Source: Bacilli bacterium (lineage in GTDB: Bacteria; Bacillota_I; Bacilli_A; RF39; UBA660). From it: 57,787 bases of DNA. Positions 46,898 to 56,231 of this stretch are shown here, piece after piece. The notes beneath the pieces were generated by a model. That model saw only the letters and a program-made list of their open reading frames with translations. It searched no databases and had not been told where the DNA came from. Numbering within the stretch: position 1 is the first letter of the stretch; each line of letters begins with the position of its first letter. The translations under genes were made by a program, and so were the position numbers. The stretch is from contig JAFUAL010000058.1 in NCBI GenBank assembly GCA_017460745.1, forward strand, positions 1-57,787, written 5' to 3'.

Positions 46898-48610
46898 ATG
46901 AAAAGAAAATTATTACTTTCAGGTGTTTTGGCGATTACCGGTATTTCTTTAATAGTATTTGGTATCAATTATAATAATATTTTTCAAAGTAAAAAAACTG
47001 TAACAATAAATTTATCAAGTTTAGTTTTAAATAATAATAACAAGGAAGAAAATATAAATTCTTATACTATCGATCAATTTTCAAATTTTTTAAATGATTA
47101 TCAAAATAATACTCTAAATAATAACATTTATATAACAGAATTCTTATTTGATGGTATTTCTACTTATAAGCCATATGATTTAGATGATTTTATTGAACAA
47201 GGAAATGAATATGAAACTCCAGCTTTAAATATTAAAACGTTAAATATTAATCAAAGTGGAAATGTTGAATTAACTGGCGATTTTACAGGTATGATTGCAG
47301 TTAATACTAATAATTTAGATAATGATTTAAATATCATTTTAAATAATGTAAATATAAATACTGATTCTAAAAAAGTACCTGCTATTTATGTTTATAACAA
47401 AGATATTAATTATACTAAATATAAAGTAACAATTAATTTAAAAGAAAATAGTAAAAATTACATAGAAGGTGGTAAACTTAAAAAAGTTAGTTTAGTACCA
47501 AGTGATAAACTAAGTGAGTACTCTAGTAAATATACTAATGATGCTAAAACAAATTACGATACATATTCAAATTACTATGGTGTATATTTAGAACAAGATT
47601 TAAATAATATTTTATTTGCAAAAGTTGAAGCTGATAACGAAGATTTAAGTGATGGTGATCCTTATTATTTTTATAAAGCAGCCGGAGCAATTTCTTCAGA
47701 TATAGATTTATATTTTGATGGAAATGGTTATTTAGAAGTTACAAGTAAAAATAAAGAAGGAATAGAAACCAAAGGTAATTTAACTTTAGGTAATATGGAT
47801 GGAGATTATGTAATTAATGCAGAAGATGATTGTTTAAATACAACCACATCTAATACAGTTAATAATGCAAGAAATCTAATGACAATAAATGTTAATTCTT
47901 TAAAAGCAATTGTATCAAACGATGCAGATGAGGGTGATGCTATTGATTCTAATGGTGAATTAATAATTGAAAACGGAAATATTTTAGCTTTAGCCAAACC
48001 TGGACAAGATGCAGGAATTGATTCTGAAACAGGAACCTTTATAAATGGTGGAACAATTGTTGCAACAGGCAATATGTACGATAAAATAAATAGTAGTTCT
48101 AAACAAAATTTTATGGTATTAGAAACAAATGGTAATATTGCTGAAGGTACTTTAATTACTCTACTTAACGAAAATGAAAATATCATGTTTGCATATCAAT
48201 CAGATAGAAGTTATACAACTTTAGTATATTCATCTCCTAATCTAATTAACGGAACCTACTCTCTATATAAAGATGGACTGATAAATGGAGATATAGAAAA
48301 TGGTGTTTATAGTAATATCACAAGTTATGAAAAAGGTGTTCAATTAGGATACAATGAAAAATCAACTATTGATGATAATTCAAATATGGAACCAAATGGT
48401 AATCAAGCACCACCTAATAATAATAACTCTACCCCACCACAATTACCAACTAACGATAAAGAAATGACAAATAGACCAAATAATAATCAACCTATGAATC
48501 AAAATAACTCAGTAATAAATATTGAAAGTAATCAAGCAAGCAACAAAGAATTTATCATAGATGGTATTTCAAATATTTTTAACGGAGTTGCAATCTTTAA
48601 AGAAAATTAA
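46898..48610 (+). CDS. Surface carbohydrate-binding beta-helix protein (DUF4353/Cthe_2159-like)
   Basis: 570 residues. The N-terminal hydrophobic helix (about 4-23) acts as signal or anchor. The middle (about 110-480) has repeating Asn/Asp-rich beta-strand rungs including GYLEVTSKNKEGIETKGNLTLGNMDGDYVINAEDDCLNTT and EGDAIDSNGELIIENGNILALAKPGQDAGIDSETGTFINGGTIVATG, characteristic of the DUF4353 carbohydrate-binding beta-helix. A Pro/Asn/Gln-rich linker (about 495-550) leads to a short tail. Secreted and probably polysaccharide-binding. Good GGAGGT site and its own terminator. Confidence 0.82.
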   Translation: MKRKLLLSGVLAITGISLIVFGINYNNIFQSKKTVTINLSSLVLNNNNKEENINSYTIDQFSNFLNDYQNNTLNNNIYITEFLFDGISTYKPYDLDDFIEQGNEYETPALNIKTLNINQSGNVELTGDFTGMIAVNTNNLDNDLNIILNNVNINTDSKKVPAIYVYNKDINYTKYKVTINLKENSKNYIEGGKLKKVSLVPSDKLSEYSSKYTNDAKTNYDTYSNYYGVYLEQDLNNILFAKVEADNEDLSDGDPYYFYKAAGAISSDIDLYFDGNGYLEVTSKNKEGIETKGNLTLGNMDGDYVINAEDDCLNTTTSNTVNNARNLMTINVNSLKAIVSNDADEGDAIDSNGELIIENGNILALAKPGQDAGIDSETGTFINGGTIVATGNMYDKINSSSKQNFMVLETNGNIAEGTLITLLNENENIMFAYQSDRSYTTLVYSSPNLINGTYSLYKDGLINGDIENGVYSNITSYEKGVQLGYNEKSTIDDNSNMEPNGNQAPPNNNNSTPPQLPTNDKEMTNRPNNNQPMNQNNSVINIESNQASNKEFIIDGISNIFNGVAIFKEN

Positions 48611-48616
48611 TATATT

Positions 48617-48648
48617 AATACTACATAATTAAACAAATTATGTAGTAT
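48617..48648 (+). terminator. Terminator of the beta-helix gene
   Basis: Perfect 14-bp stem AATACTACATAATT/AATTATGTAGTATT with AAAC loop and a following run of Ts. Confidence 0.88.
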
Positions 48649-48751
48649 TTTTTTTAATATTGTATTTTATTATAACATTTAGCAATCGCATAATAGGGGC
48701 AAATCAAGGTAAAACACTTTATTCATGAGAAAATAAATTCGGTGGTAATTT

Positions 48752-49210
48752 ATGGATTTTAGAAAAATTGTTTTACTTAGAAAGAAACAGGACTTATCTC
48801 AAAGAAAAATGGCATCTATTTTAAAAGTAAGTAAATCAACATATGCAAGATGGGAAACTGGAGAAGAAATAATTCCATTAAAACATTTTATTAATTTATG
48901 TAATTACTTTGGTGTAACAATGGATTATGTATTAAACCTTAAAGAAGAAAATAATTTTTTTAAATTTGATTATACAAGAAAAATTGATAAAGAAGTTATT
49001 GGCAAAAATTTAAAACATATTAGGCAAAATAATGAATTAACTCAACGTGATTTAGCTAAAATATTTAACACATCTCAATCAACTATAAGTGCTTATGAAA
49101 GTGGTAAAACACTTCTTCTTACTATTTTTGCCTATCAAATTGCAAAATGTTTTAAAATTTCACTTGATTCTTTTTGTGGATTAGAAAAAACTAAAATAGA
49201 AATAAAATAG
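48752..49210 (+). CDS. Tandem XRE-type transcriptional regulator
   Basis: 152 residues containing two consecutive helix-turn-helix domains of the Cro/C1 type. Domain 1 is about 4-60 (LSQRKMASILKVSKSTYARWETGEEIIPLKHFINLCNYFGVTMDYVL), domain 2 about 82-140 (LTQRDLAKIFNTSQSTISAYESGKTLLLTIFAYQIAKCFKISLDSF). No ligand domain. The duplication suggests it binds two adjacent half-sites or bends DNA as one chain. Targets not evident; no clean palindrome in the 90 bases upstream. Confidence 0.87.
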   Translation: MDFRKIVLLRKKQDLSQRKMASILKVSKSTYARWETGEEIIPLKHFINLCNYFGVTMDYVLNLKEENNFFKFDYTRKIDKEVIGKNLKHIRQNNELTQRDLAKIFNTSQSTISAYESGKTLLLTIFAYQIAKCFKISLDSFCGLEKTKIEIK

Positions 49211-49228
49211 ACTTTTTTAAGTCTATTT
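49206..49228. terminator. Bidirectional terminator between the XRE gene and purB
   Basis: AATAGACTT/AAGTCTATT with a TTTT loop and T run, overlapping the stop codon of the regulator and 6 bases from the end of purB. Confidence 0.78.
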
Positions 49229-49233
49229 TTACT

Positions 49234-50559
49234 TTATAAAATATTAGCTATTCCTATGTAATTACTTGGTTCTAACTCAAGAAGCACTTTTTTATCATCG
49301 TCACTTATATCTAAACTTTTAATAAATTCTTGTATTTCTTTTTTCGTAACTTTTTTCCCTCTCGTTAACTCTTTTAATTTTTCATATGCATTTTCTTGTT
49401 TATTTTTTCTAAGTACAGTCTGAATTGCTTCTCCTAGCACTTCATAATTATCTAAAAGTTCCTGTTTTACTTTTTCTTCGTTAACACTTACTCTTTTTAA
49501 TCCCTTTAAACTTTCTTTAATACCTTGAATACTATATCCAAATGCTATACCTAAATTTCTTAAAGTACTTGAATCACTTAAATCTCTTTGCATTCTTGAC
49601 TTTGGTAATTTATTTGATAACATTATTAGTAAACTATTACTTGTTTCTAAATTTGATTCACTATTTTCAAAATTAATAGGGTTTACCTTATGTGGCATTG
49701 TACTACTACCTACTTCATGACTTACAACTCTTAATTTAAAATAACCATAACTTATATATAACCACATATCTAAATTTAAATCCATTATTATATTATTTAT
49801 ATGACGGATTATATCAGTAATAGATACAATATAATCATGATTTTCTATTTGAGTAGTAAGTGGATTAAAAGTTAAATCTAAATTCTCTATAAACTTTTTA
49901 GAAAAATTTAATACATCAATATCTGGGTAAGCAACTTTAAAAGCACTATAATTTCCAGTTGCACCATTAAATTTAGCTTTTATTTCTATATTTTTTAATT
50001 TTTTTACTTCTTCTGTAATTCTATAAATATATACTTTAAATTCTTTACCAATTGTCGTTGGGGTTGCAGGTTGTCCATGAGTATGAGCAAGAATTGTTGT
50101 GTTTTTATATAAATCACTTAATTCTTTTAAATATAATATAAATTCATCTATTTTAGGATAATATACTTTATTTAAAAATTCTTTGATCATTAAAGCATAA
50201 GCTGTATTATTAATATCTTCTGAAGTTGCACCAAAATGGACAAAAGATATTAAAGAAGACATATTTAATTTTTTTAATTCTTTATCAATAAAATATTCTA
50301 TTGCTTTTACATCATGATTAGTAATACTCTCTTCATCTTTAACTTTCTTAAAACTTTTTAAATCAAAATTCTCGTAAATGGTGTTAATTTTTTCTATATC
50401 TCCATCTATTAAATCATTATTAATTAGATAAATTAACCATTTAATTTCAACAAATACTCTATAATAAACATAAGAATATTCAGAAAAAAATGGTGATAAT
50501 AATTCTTTTATATCACTATATCTTGAATCAAGTGGACAAAGTTCTAAATATTTTTCCAT
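49234..50559 (-). CDS. purB: Adenylosuccinate lyase
   Basis: Acts twice in purine synthesis: SAICAR to AICAR and adenylosuccinate to AMP. The 441 residues have LCPLDSRYSDI at the N-terminus, THGQPATPTTIGKE with a catalytic His, and the fumarase-superfamily signature GSSTMPHKVNPINFEN. The N-terminus and the TPTTIGKE block are of the Escherichia type, not the shorter Bacillus type. ATG at 50559 behind GGAGATGAT is used; the 27 preceding codons run into the neighbouring gene. Confidence 0.95.
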   Translation of the reverse strand: MEKYLELCPLDSRYSDIKELLSPFFSEYSYVYYRVFVEIKWLIYLINNDLIDGDIEKINTIYENFDLKSFKKVKDEESITNHDVKAIEYFIDKELKKLNMSSLISFVHFGATSEDINNTAYALMIKEFLNKVYYPKIDEFILYLKELSDLYKNTTILAHTHGQPATPTTIGKEFKVYIYRITEEVKKLKNIEIKAKFNGATGNYSAFKVAYPDIDVLNFSKKFIENLDLTFNPLTTQIENHDYIVSITDIIRHINNIIMDLNLDMWLYISYGYFKLRVVSHEVGSSTMPHKVNPINFENSESNLETSNSLLIMLSNKLPKSRMQRDLSDSSTLRNLGIAFGYSIQGIKESLKGLKRVSVNEEKVKQELLDNYEVLGEAIQTVLRKNKQENAYEKLKELTRGKKVTKKEIQEFIKSLDISDDDKKVLLELEPSNYIGIANIL

Positions 50560-50629
50560 ATAATCATCTCCAAATTTATTATACAAAATAAAAATAAAAA
50601 GATAAATACAATATTTATACTTTTTATTT

Positions 50630-50854
50630 TTACATATCACTTCTTCTTTTATATGGTTTCTTTACATCAGTTCTTGCAAATAAGTAATCAAGGCTTACAT
50701 CATAAAAATCAGCAAGTTTATTCAAAATATCATTTGGTACAGATGTTTGACCAGTTTCATATCTTGAATATGTTGTCTGTGAACACCCTAACATTTTAGC
50801 TAAATCATTTTGAGTTAAATCTTTATCTTCCCTCAAATCCCTTAATCTTTTCAT
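50630..50854 (-). CDS. Small XRE-family repressor
   Basis: 74 residues, almost entirely one Cro/C1-type helix-turn-helix: LRDLREDKDLTQNDLAKMLGCSQTTYSRYETGQTSVPNDILNKLADFYDVSLDYL, with a short basic tail. Two near-identical 15-bp operators (50884-50898 and 50909-50923) fill the divergent promoter region shared with the plus-strand gene at 50951. It very likely represses both itself and that gene. It is the only XRE gene here with such visible sites. Confidence 0.9.
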   Translation of the reverse strand: MKRLRDLREDKDLTQNDLAKMLGCSQTTYSRYETGQTSVPNDILNKLADFYDVSLDYLFARTDVKKPYKRRSDM

Positions 50855-50883
50855 CTAAATAACCACCAAGTAAATTTTATATT

Positions 50884-50898
50884 ATGCATTTGTCGCAT
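50884..50898. promoter_or_regulatory. Operator 1, ATGCA-N5-CGCAT
   Basis: ATGCATTTGTCGCAT. It shares ATGCA and CGCAT at identical spacing with operator 2, 25 bases away, and covers the promoter side of the minus-strand XRE gene. Confidence 0.8.
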
Positions 50899-50899
50899 A

Positions 50900-50928
50900 T
50901 TGACTTTTATGCAGAATACGCATAAAAT
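50900..50928 (+). promoter_or_regulatory. Promoter of the 63-residue gene
   Basis: TTGACT (50900-50905) and TAAAAT (50923-50928) with a 17-base spacer. Operator 2 fills almost the whole spacer, so a bound repressor would exclude RNA polymerase. Confidence 0.72.
50909..50923. promoter_or_regulatory. Operator 2, ATGCA-N5-CGCAT
   Basis: ATGCAGAATACGCAT, embedded in a longer repeat TTTTATGC/GCATAAAA. It lies between the -35 and -10 elements of the plus-strand promoter. Confidence 0.82.
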
Positions 50929-50950
50929 AATTATTGGAAGTGAATTTTAT

Positions 50951-51142
50951 ATGAATTTATATATTTATTATTCTAATTTGATAATTGAACCACTTGAAAA
51001 AGAAATAAAATATTTAAAAAGAAGAATAAACAAGAAAATTAATTTAACAAGAAATCTTGATAAACATAATTTAGTAATTCTTCAAACACTTTTATTAGAT
51101 TTTTATAAAAGATATTATATATTAAAAGAAATAGATCGTTAG
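50951..51142 (+). CDS. Small hypothetical protein under XRE control (63 residues)
   Basis: No family recognised. The sequence is helical and basic: an N-terminal aromatic stretch (MNLYIYYSNLIIEPLEKEIKYLKRRINKKI) and a C-terminal LVILQTLLLDFYKRYYILKEI. It is too polar for a clear membrane span. The start is set by GGAAGTGA. It is divergent from the XRE repressor, its promoter is filled by a repressor site, and it ends in its own terminator. This makes it a tightly controlled single-gene unit. Function unknown. Confidence 0.65.
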   Translation: MNLYIYYSNLIIEPLEKEIKYLKRRINKKINLTRNLDKHNLVILQTLLLDFYKRYYILKEIDR

Positions 51143-51165
51143 TTACTAATCAATCTATTTCTTTT
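51124..51165. terminator. Bidirectional terminator
   Basis: AAAAGAAATAGAT and ATCTATTTCTTTT form a perfect 13-bp stem with a 16-base loop. It separates the 63-residue gene from the convergent glucosaminidase-like gene. Confidence 0.72.
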
Positions 51166-51168
51166 AAT

Positions 51169-51783
51169 TTAAGAATTTTTTATACTATCCATTATATTAT
51201 TTACTCTAAATACCCATCTTACATCTTTATTATATGATTTATAAATAGTACTTGGTGTTGTTAATTCCTTGTCATAAAAATTAGTTTTTATATATTTAAT
51301 ATATGCTTTAATAGAATCATCTAAACTTTTATAACTTTGATAATATCCACCAAAGCAAGCGGTATTAGTTAAATTTTCCTTATTATAAAGAAGTTTTCCA
51401 ACATTATTACATTTAGTTACTAGTACACTACAAGTTTCATCACATTCAGAATTTTCAATTATAAATGATGCTACTAAATAAGGATTTACTTCATTAACAA
51501 TCGAATATTTTGCAATAAATTCTCCATAACCTGCAAGTTCTGCTTTTAGATAATTATTTATTTTATTACCAATTGTTACTGCATCAACACCATCATAACT
51601 TAAACTATTATCAAGCATTACATCCAAATCATCCATAATTGTTGTATTATTTAATTTAGTTTTTTGAGTTATTTTAATAAGTAAATTATTCTTAGATGCA
51701 AAATCATTCGTAATTGTAATAGCATTAACCCACATCATATTAAATAAAAAGACTAAAATAATTAAAATAAGTTTTCTTTTCAT
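51169..51783 (-). CDS. Secreted glucosaminidase-like (lysozyme-fold) protein
   Basis: 204 residues with a signal peptide (1-21, cut after VNA) and a lysozyme-like domain: NEVNPYLVASFIIENSECD contains a candidate catalytic Glu, then NNVGKL, CFGGYYQSYKSLDDSIKAYIKYIKTNFYD and VRWVFRVNNI, which follow the GH73 endo-beta-N-acetylglucosaminidase pattern of NNxFG, fxxYxSxxxSixxyxxyl. Three or more Cys residues could form disulfides. Likely cuts peptidoglycan glycan strands. Divergent from named enzymes, so substrate is inferred. Confidence 0.65.
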   Translation of the reverse strand: MKRKLILIILVFLFNMMWVNAITITNDFASKNNLLIKITQKTKLNNTTIMDDLDVMLDNSLSYDGVDAVTIGNKINNYLKAELAGYGEFIAKYSIVNEVNPYLVASFIIENSECDETCSVLVTKCNNVGKLLYNKENLTNTACFGGYYQSYKSLDDSIKAYIKYIKTNFYDKELTTPSTIYKSYNKDVRWVFRVNNIMDSIKNS

Positions 51784-51807
51784 ACTTCTACCCCTACTAT
51801 TTATAAT

Positions 51808-52224
51808 TTATTGATAAACTCTAACATTAATTGTTTTTTTATTCAATGTAACAAAAAATGATTTATTACGTCTTAAATTAAGAATCCGATCCATTTTATC
51901 AAATTCATCTGGCTTATCTTCGCCATTTTTATTATATAAAACATATGTTATATTTCTTATCTTACCAGTTGATTGTTCCAAAAATCTTATAACAGGACTT
52001 GGAACTTCATTATGCCATAAAGATGAAATTAATATAATTTTATCATAATTTAACAAATTTAAATTACATTTTTTTATATTAACAGTTTCATTTTTTAATT
52101 TTGCTAAAAAACTTACAGGTTCAATAGTTTCTATTTGATAAACACTTGCCTCTTCTTCTTTTTGATACTTTGAAACAATATTTAAGATATCTCTACATTT
52201 ATCAAAATATATAATCAATGTCAT
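51808..52224 (-). CDS. Flavodoxin-like fold protein, uncharacterised
   Basis: 138 residues. TLIIYFDKCRDILNIVSKY at the N-terminus, NYDKIILISSLWHNEVPSPVIRFLEQS and ITYVLYNKNGED follow the alternating strand-helix order of flavodoxin-like proteins, including the W after the third strand that often stacks on the flavin. The usual phosphate-binding T/S-x-T-G-x-T loop is not preserved (YFDKCRDI), so flavin binding is uncertain. Start at the third in-frame candidate, behind AGGTGATG. Confidence 0.5.
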   Translation of the reverse strand: MTLIIYFDKCRDILNIVSKYQKEEEASVYQIETIEPVSFLAKLKNETVNIKKCNLNLLNYDKIILISSLWHNEVPSPVIRFLEQSTGKIRNITYVLYNKNGEDKPDEFDKMDRILNLRRNKSFFVTLNKKTINVRVYQ

Positions 52225-52270
52225 AAACATCACCTATAAATATATTACCTCTTTTTTTATAAAATAACAA

Positions 52271-53281
52271 TTATTTTTTTGTGTTTTTTAAATAATTAAT
52301 AGCATCATCTAATGTATCAACTTTAACAACTTTAATATCATAATTAAATTTCTTTTTTACTTCCATCGCTTCTTCGTAATTTTCACCTGGAACAAAGAAA
52401 ATATCAGCCTTACTTTGAACAGCTCCCATAAGTTTATATTTTACTCCACCAATTGCACCAACATTACCATTTATATCAATGGTTCCTGTTCCAACAATCA
52501 TACGCCCTTTGGTTAAATCTTCTGAAACTAATTTATCATATATTGCAAGAGATAACATAAATCCAGCACTTGGACCTGATTCATTCCATTTAAAAGATAA
52601 ATTAATTGGTGGATCTACTTTATAATCAATTACATTGACTAAATATAATCCCATGATTTTTTCATTATCTTTTTCAATTAACTTTGCATAACAAGTTACT
52701 AACTCTTCATTTCTTTTTACTATTACTTCTACTTTTGAGTTAACTTCTAAAGTTTTAATATATTCTTTATATTCTGTATTATTATTTATTTTTACTCCAT
52801 TTACACTTACTAAAGTATCACCTATTTGAATATTAGTATCACTATATTCAGAAATATATATTACTTTATAACTATTATCAATTATCTCTACATCTTTTTC
52901 TGCTTTAGTATAGGCATTTATAATAGCATTGTTATTAGCCTCTTCTAAATACAATTTTTCACGTATATCTATGTTTCTATCATCTTCATCTTCTGAAAAC
53001 TTTAAAGCATTAATACTTTCTAAATCCCATGTTTTAATTACAAAACTAAGTAAATAAGTAGGAATCGTTGCATGCATTTCTTTAACATAAGCCATATTGT
53101 AACTTCCTGTTTCATTACTTTTTAAATCTATTCTTTTATTTAAATCTTCTATTCCTCCTCCTATATAAATATAATATGGAAGTGGATAAGTTACTAATAC
53201 TAATACAATTATATAAACTATTAATTCTTTATAATTTTCTTTAATAAATCTTTTAAACCTCTCATATATTTTAGTAAACAT
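52271..53281 (-). CDS. YlbL/SepM-like PDZ-Lon family serine protease
   Basis: 336 residues: N-terminal membrane helix (about 16-35), a PDZ domain (DTNIQIGDTLVSVNGVKINNNTEYKEYIKTL, about 150-185) and a C-terminal Lon-type protease domain with the catalytic Ser in FKWNESGPSAGFMLSLAI and Lys in GTIDINGNVGAIGGVKYKLMGA. This is the layout of B. subtilis YlbL and streptococcal SepM, the latter processing a competence signal peptide. In Bacillus ylbL neighbours ylbJ, as here, although the two are divergent in this genome. Confidence 0.9.
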   Translation of the reverse strand: MFTKIYERFKRFIKENYKELIVYIIVLVLVTYPLPYYIYIGGGIEDLNKRIDLKSNETGSYNMAYVKEMHATIPTYLLSFVIKTWDLESINALKFSEDEDDRNIDIREKLYLEEANNNAIINAYTKAEKDVEIIDNSYKVIYISEYSDTNIQIGDTLVSVNGVKINNNTEYKEYIKTLEVNSKVEVIVKRNEELVTCYAKLIEKDNEKIMGLYLVNVIDYKVDPPINLSFKWNESGPSAGFMLSLAIYDKLVSEDLTKGRMIVGTGTIDINGNVGAIGGVKYKLMGAVQSKADIFFVPGENYEEAMEVKKKFNYDIKVVKVDTLDDAINYLKNTKK

Positions 53282-53320
53282 TTAATCACCATTAGAATTA
53301 TATCAAAAGAAAGGCAATTT

Positions 53321-54256
53321 ATGAATAAAAAACATTATAATATTTTAATTATTTTTATTTTATTGTTTTTTTTATTTCAAATAATAAGTAATTCTAATAT
53401 TATTAGTAATACTATTATAAATAGTTCTAAAATATGGTTTTATAATATAGTACCAAGTATTCTTCCAATGTATATAATAATAGATTTATTAATTAATTAT
53501 AAATTGCTAGAATATTTAAATATATTTACGAGTCCATTATGTAAATTATTTAAAATAAATAAAAATAGTAGTATTGTTTTTATTCTTTCTTTATTATCAG
53601 GATTTCCAAGTAATAGTAAATATATAAATACTATGTTAGAAAATAATAATTTAAGTATAAATGATGCTAATAAATTATTGATGTTTACTCATTTTTCTAA
53701 TCCTTTATTTATTATTAATAGCATTGGAATTAATTTTTTACATAACAGATTAGTTGGAATAATTATTTTGATTAGTCACTATTTAGGTAACATCGTTATT
53801 GGCTTAGTTAATAGAAATTATAATTATGATTCCAAAAATAATTGTCCTACCAACAATAAAAAAAGTAGTTTTATAACTACTCTTACTAATTCTATATATA
53901 GTACTATTAAAATATTATTTTTATTATATGGAATTATTACAGTATTCATGATTATAAATGAAATAATAAATATTAATTTAAATATTAATCCCGTAATAAA
54001 ATGTTTTATAAGTGGAATACTTGAAATAACTAATGGTATATATTATACGAGTCTATTAAATACTAATATTATTTATAAATCTTTAATTATAACTTTCTTT
54101 TTATCATTTGGTGGAATATCTATTCATATGCAAGTATTTGGTATTTTAAGTAAATATAAATTAAATTATTTTAACTATCTTAAAACAAGAATTGTGCATG
54201 GAATTGTATCAGGAAGTATTTTATATTTTATTCTGACACTACTAAATGTATTCTAA
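53321..54256 (+). CDS. ylbJ: Sporulation integral membrane protein YlbJ
   Basis: 311-residue polytopic protein of the nucleoside-recognition (Gate) fold family. NSSKIWFYNIVPSILPMYIIIDLLINY, SLLSGFPSNSKYINTMLENN and LMFTHFSNPLFII match YlbJ, which B. subtilis needs for heat-resistant spores and is made under sigma-E. Eight or so hydrophobic segments. It is divergent from ylbL. Its last 29 bases overlap the 3' end of the opposing pilin-like gene. Confidence 0.87.
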   Translation: MNKKHYNILIIFILLFFLFQIISNSNIISNTIINSSKIWFYNIVPSILPMYIIIDLLINYKLLEYLNIFTSPLCKLFKINKNSSIVFILSLLSGFPSNSKYINTMLENNNLSINDANKLLMFTHFSNPLFIINSIGINFLHNRLVGIIILISHYLGNIVIGLVNRNYNYDSKNNCPTNNKKSSFITTLTNSIYSTIKILFLLYGIITVFMIINEIININLNINPVIKCFISGILEITNGIYYTSLLNTNIIYKSLIITFFLSFGGISIHMQVFGILSKYKLNYFNYLKTRIVHGIVSGSILYFILTLLNVF

Positions 54257-54719
54257 TTTGATTATCTAAATTTTTATGACTAAAATATATGTCTAATGTA
54301 TATAAAGTAGAATCACTTCCATCACTTGGTTTCATTTCTACGCCATCAAATTTAACTAAAGATGAACTTGAGCCAGGCACTATATATTTAATACCAGCAT
54401 AATTAATACCAACTTCATTTGAATTATTAATTATCATTAAATTATATGTTTTACTATCTGCTATTAAATCATAAGATGAATTTTTTACTTTCTCTTCTAT
54501 TTTTGTTACCTTACCATTACCAGTAGTTCCGATATCTAAAATATCATCATATATAATTTTGGTAACACTATTTTTATAATTTTGAACATTGGTTACTATT
54601 TCTTCATATTTACTTCTATCACGATATGTATATGTAACACTTGTAATGGTTGTCATAATAACTATTACAATAGACATTGTTAAAATTAATTCTACTGTTG
54701 TAAACCCTTTTTTATTCAT
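54228..54719 (-). CDS. Type IV pilin-like protein
   Basis: 163 residues beginning MNKKG-FTTVELILTMSIVIVIMTTITSV, a prepilin leader with Glu5. The globular part has few Cys and ends in strands, resembling minor pseudopilins of the GspH/ComG group. The ribosome binding site is GAGGTGG. It follows eno on the same strand and overlaps the convergent ylbJ. Third orphan pilin-like gene in the window. Confidence 0.78.
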   Translation of the reverse strand: MNKKGFTTVELILTMSIVIVIMTTITSVTYTYRDRSKYEEIVTNVQNYKNSVTKIIYDDILDIGTTGNGKVTKIEEKVKNSSYDLIADSKTYNLMIINNSNEVGINYAGIKYIVPGSSSSLVKFDGVEMKPSDGSDSTLYTLDIYFSHKNLDNQIRIHLVVSE

Positions 54720-54744
54720 ATTCCACCTCTATATTTTATAAATA

Positions 54745-55974
54745 CTATTTATTTTCTAATTCTTCTTCAATACGAAGTAATTCATTATATTTACAAATTC
54801 TATCAGTTCTAGACATTGAACCAGTTTTTATTTGTTCTAAATCTAATCCCACTGCAAGATGAGCAATTGTAGTATCTTCTGTTTCTCCACTTCGATGTGA
54901 AATAATTGTTTTGTAGCCATGACTCCTTGCAAGTTCTATAGTTTCAAGTGTCTCAGTAATTGTTCCTATTTGATTAACTTTCAAAAGAATTGCATTGCCA
55001 GCACGTTTATCTATTCCCATTTGTAAACATTTTTTATTAGTAACAAATAAATCATCTCCAACTAATTGAATTCTATCACCTAATTTAGCAGTTATTTTGG
55101 TAAACCCTTCCCAATCATTTTCATCAACTGGATCTTCAATTGAAATAATTGGATAAGTATTAACTAATTCCTCATAGTAATCAATTAATTCATCGGTCGT
55201 TAAAATTCTTCCTTCACCTTTAAGATTATATTTACCATTTTCAAAAAATTCACTTGCTGCAACATCTATTGCTAAAGAAACATCAATACCAGGTTTATAT
55301 CCTGCACGTTTAATTGCTTCAATTATTAGTTCAAAACCTTCTCTATTACTATTTAAGTCTGGTGCAAATCCTCCTTCATCTCCTACTCCTGTTGAAAGAC
55401 CTTTCTCATTAAGTACTTTTTTTAGATTATGAAAAACCTCTGCTCCTACTCTTATTCTTTCTTTTATTGTATCACGAATGGGAATAATCATAAACTCTTG
55501 AAAATCAAGTTTATTATCGGCATGACTTCCACCATTTATAATATTCATCATTGGTCGTGGTAAATTTTTCCCATTTCCTATATATTTATAAAGTGGCATA
55601 CCTAAATTATTTGCACTTGCTTTCATGGCTGCCATAGAAACTCCAAGTATCGCATTTGCACCAAATTTAGATTTTGTCTCGGTTCCATCTAACTTAATCA
55701 TGGCATAATCTAGTTCTTTTTGATTTGCAGCATCCATTCCAATTACCAAATCGCGAAGTGGTCCATTTACATTACTTACAGCTTTTTCTACTCCTTTTCC
55801 TAAATATCTAGTCTCTCCATCTCGAAGTTCTAAAGCCTCTCGGATACCCGTTGATGCCCCACTTGGAACACTTGCACGTCCCATTACTCCATTTTCTAAT
55901 ATTACATCAACTTCAACTGTTGGATTTCCTCTAGAATCAATTATTTCTCTTCCTATTACATTTTTTATTTTCAT
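54745..55974 (-). CDS. eno: Enolase
   Basis: Converts 2-phosphoglycerate to phosphoenolpyruvate. The 409 residues contain [35 protein letters not shown], the metal and catalytic residues in [30 protein letters not shown] and the signature [13 protein letters not shown], ending [19 protein letters not shown]. About 20 residues shorter than most bacterial enolases but with no motif missing. Confidence 0.97.
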   Translation of the reverse strand: MKIKNVIGREIIDSRGNPTVEVDVILENGVMGRASVPSGASTGIREALELRDGETRYLGKGVEKAVSNVNGPLRDLVIGMDAANQKELDYAMIKLDGTETKSKFGANAILGVSMAAMKASANNLGMPLYKYIGNGKNLPRPMMNIINGGSHADNKLDFQEFMIIPIRDTIKERIRVGAEVFHNLKKVLNEKGLSTGVGDEGGFAPDLNSNREGFELIIEAIKRAGYKPGIDVSLAIDVAASEFFENGKYNLKGEGRILTTDELIDYYEELVNTYPIISIEDPVDENDWEGFTKITAKLGDRIQLVGDDLFVTNKKCLQMGIDKRAGNAILLKVNQIGTITETLETIELARSHGYKTIISHRSGETEDTTIAHLAVGLDLEQIKTGSMSRTDRICKYNELLRIEEELENK

Positions 55975-55988
55975 ATCTTTCTCCTTTA

Positions 55989-56231
55989 CTATTTATTTTT
56001 TGTTTCAATTTCCTGAAGTTCAAAACGATACTTTTGAGTTACTTTAGGATATTTTACATGATCAACCTCTGATACAAACATATCATATGGTCTAGCATAT
56101 AAAGTTCCTTCCCCATATAATGCTCTATATATTACTAATTTTTCTTTTGTCTCAGAATGAATTGCAACATCAAGTACTAAATAACAATCACCTTTAAAAT
56201 GTTTATATACACGATTTTTAATTATTTCCAT
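55989..56231 (-). CDS. DUF1653 family protein
   Basis: 80 residues of the small DUF1653 family: [51 protein letters not shown] shows the conserved Y-x-H-(F/Y)-K-G and YRALYG...WVRP-x-x-M-F-x-x-x-V pattern. Function unknown; probably a beta-barrel. It overlaps the end of murD by 14 bases and precedes eno. Confidence 0.88.
   Translation of the reverse strand: MEIIKNRVYKHFKGDCYLVLDVAIHSETKEKLVIYRALYGEGTLYARPYDMFVSEVDHVKYPKVTQKYRFELQEIETKNK

Noticed and set aside
50560..50640. N-terminal extension of PurB (27 codons)
   Set aside because: It is AT-rich and hydrophobic, overlaps the stop of the XRE gene, and the family start MEKYLELCPLDSRY has a clear ribosome binding site.
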